Assembly: GCA_963624605.1 (NCBI GenBank)
Contig: CAVFQD010000047.1
Location: forward strand, 1-13,045
Source of the DNA: Fimenecus sp963624605
Lineage (GTDB): Bacteria; Bacillota; Clostridia; Oscillospirales; Acutalibacteraceae
DNA length: 13,045 nt
Reading direction: 5' to 3'
Position numbers and translations under genes: made by a program. The notes below the pieces were generated by a model. It saw only the letters and a program-made list of their open reading frames with translations, searched no databases and was not told the origin of the DNA. Of this stretch, positions 7,243 to 12,664 are shown in pieces. The first letter of the stretch is position 1, and each line of letters opens with the position of its first letter.

Positions 7243-7622
7243 CCTATGACGAATTGCAACAGAAAACCGCAGAATTTTACGAATCCGGCGAGGTATATAC
7301 TTCGCCGGATTTTCAGTGCGACCAAACAGGCGGGTTCCCGACCTCACTCTGCGTATGTTGGGAAAAGCAAAAGGCGTGGCTTGAACTGAAAGAAAATCTC
7401 CTTACGGACAGAGATGATATGGAACTCGGTTATTACAGGGATTTGTGCGCCGATTACGGTATCCGTTTCTGCTGTGACACCGAGGACTTCAATCATTTGC
7501 TCCGCGGGCTCGGCGAGGACGCGATCCGAACCGCTGAGTTGTTTCCCGATGAGGAGCTTGCCGAGGAGCAGGCGGACAGCGAGGATATGGATGAGGACAA
7601 CAGTCCCGTTATGGGAATGTGA
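7239..7622 (+). CDS. Hypothetical acidic 127-aa protein
   Basis: 127 aa, start ATG overlapping the previous stop as ATGA, so translationally coupled. I recognise no domain. Residues 1-100 are mixed helix/strand with aromatic residues and a few Cys (SLCVCWEKQKAW, YGIRFCCDTEDF). The last 25 residues are a very acidic tail (EELAEEQADSEDMDED) ending VMGM*. That tail and the DNA beyond it are duplicated upstream of the methyltransferase at 4290-4398, where only the tail survives. High acidity would fit DNA mimicry like that of its ArdA-like neighbours, but this is speculation. No signal peptide or membrane segment. Confidence 0.75.
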   Translation: MTYDELQQKTAEFYESGEVYTSPDFQCDQTGGFPTSLCVCWEKQKAWLELKENLLTDRDDMELGYYRDLCADYGIRFCCDTEDFNHLLRGLGEDAIRTAELFPDEELAEEQADSEDMDEDNSPVMGM

Positions 7623-7664
7623 GGCGAAACAGAAAACAAGCGGTATCGGTCAGATGACCTATGC
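7557..7664 (+). repeat. Imperfect direct repeat, copy 2
   Basis: Partner of 4290-4398. It covers the acidic tail of the 127-aa gene, its stop, and the following 45 nt through ATGACCTATGC. Beyond this point the two loci are unrelated: one continues into the methyltransferase, this one into a hairpin-containing spacer. Confidence 0.85.
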
Positions 7665-7773
7665 ACGGTTTTATAAATTGCGAAACGAACTCAAACTGTC
7701 TGCCAATAAGCTGATTGGCAACAGTATTATGGGATCTGTGCTTGTGGATATTATCCCCGCCTCAAGGCAGTAA
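7654..7773 (+). CDS. Possible 39-aa ORF (doubtful)
   Basis: The frame from ATG 7654 gives 39 aa beginning MTYARFYKLRNEL and ending DIIPASRQ. The start lies in the repeat motif ATGACCTATG, which is also the real start of the gene at 7239, but here there is no convincing Shine-Dalgarno: GAGG at 7621 is too far away. A strong inverted repeat occupies the middle of the frame, which favours a structural or remnant role. It could be the start of a gene whose body was lost, the counterpart of what the methyltransferase replaced upstream. Low confidence as a coding gene. Confidence 0.3.
   Translation: MTYARFYKLRNELKLSANKLIGNSIMGSVLVDIIPASRQ
7696..7724 (+). repeat. Inverted repeat / strong hairpin
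   Basis: CTGT-C-TGCCAAT (7696-7707) pairs with ATTGGCA-ACAG (7714-7724): eleven base pairs with a single bulged C and a 6-nt AAGCTG loop. No T run follows, so it is not an intrinsic terminator. It lies between the 127-aa gene and the Api92-like gene and could be an RNA processing or stabilising hairpin, or a recombination or protein-binding site. Confidence 0.6.
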
Positions 7774-7809
7774 GTGAAAAATATAAAATTATCAAGGAGT
7801 GAAAACTAT

Positions 7810-8856
7810 ATGCCAAATCATGTGGAAAATCATATTGAATACAGTGGTGACGCCCGGCATATCAGGACTATGCTGGAGTCAATAAAAACCGATGAGTACG
7901 GTATAGGCACGGTCGATTTCAATAAAATTATACCTATGCCGGAAAGTCTGAATATTGAGGCAGGCAGTAAAACCAACCGCGGACTCAAGGCTTATAAGGA
8001 GTTTATAGATATGTATACTTTCGGGCGTTTTGCCGAAGAAGCAGAAAAGGCGCTTGAAAATATACCTGTTGACAGCGAAAATGCTTTTTTAAGTCAGCGA
8101 ACAGATATTATAAAAGAGGAATGGGAGCTTGGAAAAATTGCTTGGCAGAACATTCGGCAGTATGGCTCACCTACATGGTATGAGTGGTCTGTCGCCAATT
8201 GGGGAACAAAATGGAACGCATACGGGTATGATGAATATACCGACTACAGCGGTTGTGATGAATTGACATTTAAAACAGCTTGGTCTGTGCCGCATCCTAT
8301 TCTTAAAAAACTTTCGGAGCTGTTTCCGAATATATCGTTTAAGCATCAATGGGCGGATGAGGATATAGGGATGAATTGCGGAGAACGGAGCTATCTCGGC
8401 GGTGAAATCACCGATTGGTTTATTCCGGAAGGCATACGGGCAATCGAATTTGCATTGGAAATATGGGACTATGAACCGCCGGAGCTTGATTTGGTAAAAA
8501 ACAGCACGGGAACGGACTATATAAATGTCGAAAACAATAGCTACCGGTTAATTGAAATTTTAGGAAAACCTGCATTGTTTTCCAACGAACACATTTGCCC
8601 TGAAGATATTCCGGAAGGCTTTTTCTGCTATGATCTTCGCGTGAGTGATGACGGAGATTGGTTTGCGGTCGCAGAGCCAAAGGTAACGATAAATTACGGC
8701 GGCAGCATTATAATGAATGAACCGTTGGATCTCGGCGAAAGCGGATATATCCCGTTTGACGAGGACACCGAGCCGAACTTTACCGGTGAAGAACTGACTA
8801 TCGGGGAATTTATGAACAGTAAATTTGAACAGGAACAAGAGATGGGAGGAATGTAA
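7810..8856 (+). CDS. Api92/YubB-like ferredoxin-fold protein with C-terminal LPD28
   Basis: 348 aa from ATG 7810, preferred over the GTG at 7774 because AAGGAGTG (7793-7800) sits just before it and because MPNHVENHIEYSG is the usual N-terminus of Api92/YubB-like proteins of plasmids and phages. Family traits are DFNKIIPMPESL (36-47), and YEWSVANWGTKWNAY (124-138), followed by a segment around WSVPHPILKKLSELFP (158-173). Residues 244-334 form an LPD28-type domain (YRLIEILGKPALFSN, IPEGFFCYDLRVSDD, VTINYGGSIIM, GYIPF), the same as in the protein at 5677-7242. The tail MGGM* contains the Shine-Dalgarno of the next gene. Biochemical role is not known; the domains are typical of early-expressed mobile-element proteins. 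Confidence 0.75.
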   Translation: MPNHVENHIEYSGDARHIRTMLESIKTDEYGIGTVDFNKIIPMPESLNIEAGSKTNRGLKAYKEFIDMYTFGRFAEEAEKALENIPVDSENAFLSQRTDIIKEEWELGKIAWQNIRQYGSPTWYEWSVANWGTKWNAYGYDEYTDYSGCDELTFKTAWSVPHPILKKLSELFPNISFKHQWADEDIGMNCGERSYLGGEITDWFIPEGIRAIEFALEIWDYEPPELDLVKNSTGTDYINVENNSYRLIEILGKPALFSNEHICPEDIPEGFFCYDLRVSDDGDWFAVAEPKVTINYGGSIIMNEPLDLGESGYIPFDEDTEPNFTGEELTIGEFMNSKFEQEQEMGGM

Positions 8857-8857
8857 T

Positions 8858-9004
8858 ATGAAAATTGTAATGCTTATAGTCGGTCTGCTTGCAGGCGGCT
8901 GTACGACATTAACGGTAATGTCGTGCTTTATAATCAACAGATATAACGACTATGAAAGCGAGATACGAAAACTGAAAGCAAAGCTCGAAAACAAAGACAA
9001 ATAA
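8858..9004 (+). CDS. Small single-pass membrane protein (DUF3789-like)
   Basis: 48 aa, starting one nt after the previous stop, with GGGAGGA of the upstream gene as its Shine-Dalgarno. Residues 3-26 are a hydrophobic helix (IVMLIVGLLAGG, then LTVMSCFII) and residues 27-48 a charged, coiled-coil-like tail (YESEIRKLKAKLEN). Size and layout agree with DUF3789, tiny membrane proteins that recur in clostridial ICEs. The sequence LLAGGC is a poor lipobox, so a transmembrane anchor is more likely than a lipoprotein. Function unknown. It closes the operon before the only long intergenic region. Confidence 0.7.
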   Translation: MKIVMLIVGLLAGGCTTLTVMSCFIINRYNDYESEIRKLKAKLENKDK

Positions 9005-9076
9005 AAGAGCAGAATTATAGTCTGAAATATAATTTTCTTTACGGTTACTCAAATTAAGTTTAATGAATATTGCCAC

Positions 9077-9121
9077 TTAACGAGGGTAAAATATAAAAAT
9101 AATCAATTTGTACCCCCTTAA
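9077..9121 (+). repeat. Imperfect inverted repeat upstream of a possible promoter
   Basis: TTAACGAGGGTA (9077-9088) and TACCCCCTTAA (9111-9121) are near inverse complements around a 22-nt A/T-rich centre. The right arm abuts or overlaps the possible -35 element. This is the layout of an operator for a dimeric repressor or of a bend site, but no binding protein can be named. Confidence 0.4.
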
Positions 9122-9146
9122 CTTGACTTTAACTAAATGTTATACA
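9118..9146 (+). promoter_or_regulatory. Candidate promoter upstream of the adenine methyltransferase
   Basis: TTAACT (9118-9123) and TATACA (9141-9146) are 17 nt apart, each four of six to the sigma-A consensus. TTGACT at 9123 is a better -35 but its spacing to any -10 is wrong. The surrounding 9005-9216 stretch is A/T-rich and holds no ORF, so a promoter is expected here, although the exact elements are uncertain. Confidence 0.35.
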
Positions 9147-9216
9147 ATCTTAGGCAAGTGAGATTATACTCTGCGCCAAGCTTGAAACTAAAAACAGAAT
9201 AATGAAATAAACATAT

Positions 9217-9289
9217 GGCGGTATCAATCGTTCCGGAAACGAAAGATACCGCTTTTGTTTTCGGAACGGTTGACCGCCTCAAAGTGAGG
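9217..9289 (+). promoter_or_regulatory. Mutually exclusive leader structures (possible riboregulator)
   Basis: GGCGGT (9217-9222) and CGTTCCG (9229-9235) can instead pair with ACCGCC (9273-9278) and CGGAACG (9262-9268). This would break the terminator hairpin. A third small hairpin, CCTC (9277-9280) with GAGG (9286-9289), covers the start of the gene and shares two bases with the long pairing. The three cannot all form together, which is the logic of an attenuator. No known riboswitch class is recognised. Confidence 0.4.
9218..9260 (+). terminator. Terminator/attenuator hairpin in the leader of the adenine methyltransferase
   Basis: GCGGTATC (9218-9225) pairs with GATACCGC (9245-9252), with an inner CGTT/AACG stem (9229-9232 with 9238-9241), followed by TTTTGTTTT. 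It lies 29 nt before the GTG start of the next gene and after the candidate promoter, so it would stop transcription before the gene. An overlapping alternative pairing is described separately. Confidence 0.65.
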
Positions 9290-10272
9290 TGAGCGAAATA
9301 AAATCCCCCGTAACTTGGATAGGAAATAAAACAAATATTCTGCATATCCTTTATGCCTTGTTTCCCATAGGCTATGACCGCTATGTCGAGCCGTTCGGCG
9401 GGTCGGGTGCCGTGCTGCTCGGAAAGTCTGTGCCGGATAAATTCGAGGTGTTCAACGATTACAACCATAACCTTGTCAATCTGTTCCGCTGTATGCGCGA
9501 CCGACCGATGGAATTTATCCGTGAACTCGGCTTTTTAAGTCTTAATTCCCGCGACGATTTTGCCGTGCTTAAAAAATTCTTTGAGAAAGAGGAATTTACA
9601 GAGGAATACCTAAAGGCACAGCTTGATCTGACTGAAATAATGCTGCCCGAAGTGACTGCCAAAGAAGTGCGGACGCTTTATTCGGCGGCAAGAAACGACC
9701 ACGATTTGCGCCGTGCGGTTATGTTTCTAAAACTCATCCGTTACAGCTATTCAAGCAGCTGCAAATCCTTTGCCTGTCAGCCGTTTTCGCTGCGTACACT
9801 TTTTACGCTTGTGCAGGACTTCGCAAAGCGGTGCGAGAATGTGGTTATAGAAAATCAGGACTTTGAAACCCTCATAAAACACTATGACAGACCCACAACA
9901 TTTATTTACTGCGACCCGCCGTATTATACAAGCGAATATGTGTACGACTGCGGCTTTACTTGGGAGGATCATATAAGGCTGTATCACGCCCTTGCGGGTA
10001 TGAAAGGCAAGTTTCTGCTGTCATATAACGACTGCCCCGAAATCAGGGAGCTATATAAGGAATATAGCTTTTTCGATTTCAATCGCGTTCACAGTATGGC
10101 GCAGAAATATGAGGCGGGAAAGGAATTTCCCGAACTGCTTATAGCCAATTATGACCTGTTTGAACGGGAACGGCAGAAGCCGTATCAGCTGACGCTGTTT
10201 GACTCTATAAACAAGCCTGTTGACTACGAAAAAATATTAAAGGAGAACATTATATGCAGAATGAAAAGATAA
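9289..10272 (+). CDS. Dam-type DNA adenine-N6 methyltransferase (orphan)
   Basis: 327 aa. It is a SAM-dependent N6-adenine DNA methyltransferase of the D12 (Dam) class. Motif evidence: N-terminal SPVTWIGNKTNIL (6-18), SAM-binding FGGSG (36-40), acidic FNDYNHNLVNLF (55-66), and catalytic CDPPYY (208-213) of the DPPY type, followed by FLLSYND near the end of the catalytic fold. Length is normal for the class. The start must be GTG 9289, because the frame is closed by TGA at 9271 and has no ATG near; Shine-Dalgarno is weak and lies in a small hairpin. Specificity cannot be read (GATC is usual for Dam but not assured). No endonuclease partner is present. Its 3' end overlaps the next gene by 19 nt. 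Confidence 0.93.
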   Translation: MSEIKSPVTWIGNKTNILHILYALFPIGYDRYVEPFGGSGAVLLGKSVPDKFEVFNDYNHNLVNLFRCMRDRPMEFIRELGFLSLNSRDDFAVLKKFFEKEEFTEEYLKAQLDLTEIMLPEVTAKEVRTLYSAARNDHDLRRAVMFLKLIRYSYSSSCKSFACQPFSLRTLFTLVQDFAKRCENVVIENQDFETLIKHYDRPTTFIYCDPPYYTSEYVYDCGFTWEDHIRLYHALAGMKGKFLLSYNDCPEIRELYKEYSFFDFNRVHSMAQKYEAGKEFPELLIANYDLFERERQKPYQLTLFDSINKPVDYEKILKENIICRMKR

Positions 10273-10517
10273 AAGACAAAGAAACCGTTATGATTCCCGT
10301 GCCTGCAGAACTGCTGCTCGAAGCCGGGATATATGAGGGTGACCCGATGCAGATGTACGCGGACGGGCATAAGATAGTTATTCAAAATATTGACGACGCA
10401 AAAGATTTTGTCTGCGATAACGATTGTGAAAACTGTCCCATTGCAGATACCGACTGTGACGGCGACTGCGAGGGCTGCCCCTGTAATAATAACTGTGATG
10501 AAAGTGAGGCGAACTGA
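10254..10517 (+). CDS. AbrB/MazE-fold protein with cysteine-rich tail
   Basis: 87 aa. ATG 10254 has AAGGAG 8 nt upstream and lies inside the methyltransferase end. Residues 11-47 (TVMIPVPAELLLEAGIYEGDPM, then IVIQNID) show the swapped-hairpin AbrB/MazE pattern of DNA-binding regulators and antitoxins: a short strand, P-x-E-LL-x-xAG turn, then strand. Residues 53-81 hold eight cysteines (CDNDCENC, DTDC, GDC, EGCPC, NNNC) with many Asp/Glu. Such a cluster could bind a metal such as zinc or an Fe-S cluster, or sense redox. No toxin gene is adjacent. A second AbrB gene follows 1 nt later, so the two may form hetero-oligomers. The AbrB assignment is fairly sure, the metal role is inference. Confidence 0.75.
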   Translation: MQNEKIKDKETVMIPVPAELLLEAGIYEGDPMQMYADGHKIVIQNIDDAKDFVCDNDCENCPIADTDCDGDCEGCPCNNNCDESEAN

Positions 10518-10518
10518 T

Positions 10519-10830
10519 ATGACAAAGCTGTACCGTATTCTCGGAAAGCGGGGAAGAATTACTATTCCGTTTGAAATAAGGCAGCGGGTCGGATTTTCAT
10601 ATAACGATGTGCTGTCTTTCACCGAATCACCGGACGGCAGAACCGTAACAGTTAAGCGAGAGAAGATATGCGATAACTGCTCCGGCACAAAAGAAACGGA
10701 AAAGGACAACGAAATGACGCTTGAAGATTTCCTCGACAGCCTATCTGCCGAGCAGCAGCGCGTGGCGCTTGTACATTTGTCCGTAAAATGGGCGGAAAAG
10801 AAAGCGGGTGAACAAAATGCCGGAGCATAA
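10519..10830 (+). CDS. AbrB/SpoVT-type transcriptional regulator
   Basis: 103 aa. Residues 1-48 are a clear AbrB/SpoVT swapped-hairpin DNA-binding domain: LYRILGKRGRITIPFEIRQ (4-22), VGFSYNDVLSF (24-34), then a VTVKRE strand (43-48). After a CDNC pair (50-53) the C-terminal half is charged and helical (LEDFLDSLSAEQQ near 69-81), probably for oligomerisation. AbrB proteins are dimeric or tetrameric repressors of transition-state or element genes. Start ATG 10519 follows GAGG at 10506-10509 in the previous gene. The frame is open upstream but that overlaps the previous gene. It overlaps the next gene by 14 nt. Likely regulates genes of the element. Confidence 0.85.
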   Translation: MTKLYRILGKRGRITIPFEIRQRVGFSYNDVLSFTESPDGRTVTVKREKICDNCSGTKETEKDNEMTLEDFLDSLSAEQQRVALVHLSVKWAEKKAGEQNAGA

Positions 10831-11548
10831 ACCGTTATATCTCTATTCCCTCAAGGAAGCTGTGGAATGGGGAGAAAGGGAAGAATGGCGTGAAAGTTAT
10901 CTTGAAAACTGCGACTGCGCCCGTGCCATTGAAAGAGCCATTGACGAACACTATGACGGTCAATGCCTTAATTCCTGTGCAAAGAGAGTCATCGATAGAT
11001 ACGGCTTTAACCGCGTTAACTTTGTTCTTGCCGCCACCGTGCGTCAGGGAATTTCGGACGGAAGATATTCCGAGGACAACAAGAAGTGGTCAAGGCGCTT
11101 TCAGATTGTGGATAAGGAGAACGCGTGGCAATATAATGTCCGCAGTCACCCAGGACTTGTTAATCTTTTTGTTGCCGACGCAAGACGATTATGGGATAGG
11201 CTCGGATTATTTAACAGTAGCCATTGCGAAAATGAAAGCGGCAATCAGCTCGACTATACCGACCGGATATTGGTGTTAGAACCGTCAATTTTAAAGGACG
11301 AGTGCAAGACGCCGCAGGATCAGCTCTTTTATGCCGAACACGGAAACGGCTGCCGACCCGATTCACTCGGCACAAAGGTTTTCGGTTTTCATGTGTCGGA
11401 CGGAGAAAAAGGTTATTACCGCCGCACCGACTTTATAGGCGCACTAAAAGAAGAATTTGTACCCGAATGGGCAAAGGAAAATACACAAAAATATCTTAAA
11501 TCCGATGAGCCTGCCGAGGACGGCGGCATGACCTTGGGAGGAATGTAG
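10817..11548 (+). CDS. DUF3849 family protein
   Basis: 243 aa from ATG 10817; a GTG at 10808 is possible, but GGGTGA at about 10806-10811 is placed well for the ATG. Residues 6-85 fit DUF3849, a family of mobile-element proteins in Firmicutes: LYLYSLKEAVEWGE (7-20), EWRESYLENCDCARAIERAI (23-42), YGFNRVNFVLAATV (62-75) and DGRYSEDNKKW (81-91). A second part (about 148-220) has ILVLEPSILKDE, QLFYAEHGNGCRPDSLG (169-185) and EFVPEWAKE, a module I have no name for. The tail GGMTLGGM* provides the Shine-Dalgarno of the next gene. No enzymatic motif, signal or membrane helix. Function unknown. Confidence 0.75.
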   Translation: MPEHKPLYLYSLKEAVEWGEREEWRESYLENCDCARAIERAIDEHYDGQCLNSCAKRVIDRYGFNRVNFVLAATVRQGISDGRYSEDNKKWSRRFQIVDKENAWQYNVRSHPGLVNLFVADARRLWDRLGLFNSSHCENESGNQLDYTDRILVLEPSILKDECKTPQDQLFYAEHGNGCRPDSLGTKVFGFHVSDGEKGYYRRTDFIGALKEEFVPEWAKENTQKYLKSDEPAEDGGMTLGGM

Positions 11549-11549
11549 A

Positions 11550-12230
11550 ATGGAAATAAAGATCTATCAGATAAACCGGGACAGAGATAAAAACTTCGTC
11601 AAGTTTCTACACTATAAGCATCTCGACAATTTTCAGGAAACCAAGGAGATCAACGCCTCGATTTACGACGAGGTTTTCCGCGGGGATGTGGATTGTGAGG
11701 AGTTGGAGGATGTATACCGTAGGTTCAATACAGACGGACACCCTCTGCACCGCGGACATTCGCTCTCCGTTTCGGATATTGTCGTTACAAAAGACGGCGC
11801 TTACTACTGCGACAGCGTGGGCTTTCTAAAGGTGGACTTCGACGAGGCAAAAACCCAAAAGCCGGATAACCTTATGACGGTGGTCTATGTTGAACCCCAT
11901 AAAGCACCGTATGTAACCGAAATTGCCCATACACTTGAAGCCGAACAGAAAGCGGTCGGAGGGTTAATCGAACCCATATACAACGATGACGAAACCTGCC
12001 TTGTGGGAAATGAGGAGGCGAAGCTCATCGGTATGGAGGGCAACCGTTATCTGGATGACGCTCATTCCATAATCGCCGGACCGTTCTTTGTCTGCGGACT
12101 CACGGAGGACGATTTCAGAGGATTGACCGAGGAAGAAGTGCAGAAATATATGAACAAGTACGCTGAACCCGAAAACATCAGTCAGGAAGAAGTAGAAGCC
12201 GATACCGGCTTTATGGTTTATTCAATGTAA
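11550..12230 (+). CDS. YodL domain + DUF3846 protein
   Basis: 226 aa, ATG 1 nt after the previous stop with GGGAGGA inside that gene, so coupled translation. Residues 1-98 are a YodL-type domain: IYQINRDRDKNFVKFL (5-20), YDEVFRGDVDCEELEDVY (39-56), FNTDGHPLHRGHSLSVSD (59-76), GAYYCDSVGF (83-92). Residues 109-200 match DUF3846: MTVVYVEPHKAPYV, AVGGLIEPIYNDDETCLVGN (135-154), GMEGNRYL and IIAGPFFVCG. The order YodL then DUF3846 in one chain fits known architectures of clostridial element proteins. Soluble, acidic, role unknown. The tail FMVYSM* again ends in Met. Confidence 0.85.
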   Translation: MEIKIYQINRDRDKNFVKFLHYKHLDNFQETKEINASIYDEVFRGDVDCEELEDVYRRFNTDGHPLHRGHSLSVSDIVVTKDGAYYCDSVGFLKVDFDEAKTQKPDNLMTVVYVEPHKAPYVTEIAHTLEAEQKAVGGLIEPIYNDDETCLVGNEEAKLIGMEGNRYLDDAHSIIAGPFFVCGLTEDDFRGLTEEEVQKYMNKYAEPENISQEEVEADTGFMVYSM

Positions 12231-12246
12231 CAGGAGGAATTTTATT

Positions 12247-12591
12247 ATGGCAACCAAGAAATCAAAAACTCAATCAAAACCCAAGTTTTCGGTCACGGCA
12301 AAGATCGACCGCATGATTGACCGTGAGGACGCCAAGGTCAAAGCATATGCGAGCATAAATATCGGCGGTGAATTCGTTGTTAAAGGCATCGCCGTCGCGA
12401 GCGGTCAAAACGGAATGTTCTTAATAATGCCTTTTCGCTCATACAAAAGTTCGGGCGGCGAAACCAAGTATTCGGATATTGCCTTTGCCATAACCGATTC
12501 GGCAAGGCACAGCATCGAGGACGCCGTTATAGACGCTTACCGTGAGGCGTTGGGGGAATCAGAGGACGAAAGCCCTACGCAAAGTATGTAG
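12247..12591 (+). CDS. SpoVG family protein
   Basis: 114 aa, ATG preceded by AGGAGG (12232-12237). Residues 15-100 carry the SpoVG fold signatures: VKAYASINIGGEFVVKGIAV (31-50), NGMFLIMPFRSYK (55-67), KYSDIAFAIT (74-83) and IEDAVIDAYREAL (90-102). Chromosomal SpoVG is a small nucleic-acid-binding protein that affects septation, sporulation and surface genes. This copy has a basic N-terminal extension (MATKKSKTQSKPK) and an acidic tail, as usual for versions carried by mobile elements, so it is probably an element paralogue rather than the core spoVG. It closes the block before a new transcription unit. Confidence 0.92.
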   Translation: MATKKSKTQSKPKFSVTAKIDRMIDREDAKVKAYASINIGGEFVVKGIAVASGQNGMFLIMPFRSYKSSGGETKYSDIAFAITDSARHSIEDAVIDAYREALGESEDESPTQSM

Positions 12592-12618
12592 CTTTTTCGG
12601 AGGAAATAAAAATTTCTC

Positions 12619-12646
12619 TGGACTTTCCGTGAAAAATCTGTATTGT
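12619..12646 (+). promoter_or_regulatory. Weak candidate promoter for the lipoprotein gene
   Basis: TGGACT (12619-12624) and TATTGT (12641-12646) are 16 nt apart, four of six matches each. They lie in the 73-nt gap between the SpoVG gene and the lipoprotein gene, upstream of GAGGTGA at 12654-12660. Plausible but unproven; no terminator is seen in the gap. Confidence 0.3.
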
Positions 12647-12664
12647 ATAGGTAGAGGTGATAGT

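Larger units (their letters stand above)
9005..9216. other. A/T-rich intergenic region without genes
   Basis: Together with 9217-9288 this is the only long gene-free stretch (284 nt). It holds no ORF with a credible start, no tRNA and no CRISPR. Its contents are short inverted repeats (ATTAA-GT-TTAAT around 9053-9064, and the larger one at 9077-9121) and a possible promoter. It splits the block into two transcription units. Confidence 0.6.

Noticed and set aside
4263..7664. Insertion sequence or composite transposon made of the two direct repeats
   Set aside because: No transposase gene lies in or between the repeats, they lack terminal inverted repeats, and they include coding sequence of a resident gene. 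Homologous or segmental duplication explains them better.
8858..9004. Lipoprotein reading of the 48-aa protein (AGGC)
   Set aside because: The lipobox is poor (A-G-G-C), the hydrophobic stretch continues well past the Cys, and the tail is short and charged. A transmembrane anchor fits better.
10254..10830. Type II toxin-antitoxin pair
   Set aside because: Both genes encode AbrB-fold proteins; neither resembles a MazF, RelE or VapC toxin, and the flanking genes are a methyltransferase and a DUF3849 protein.
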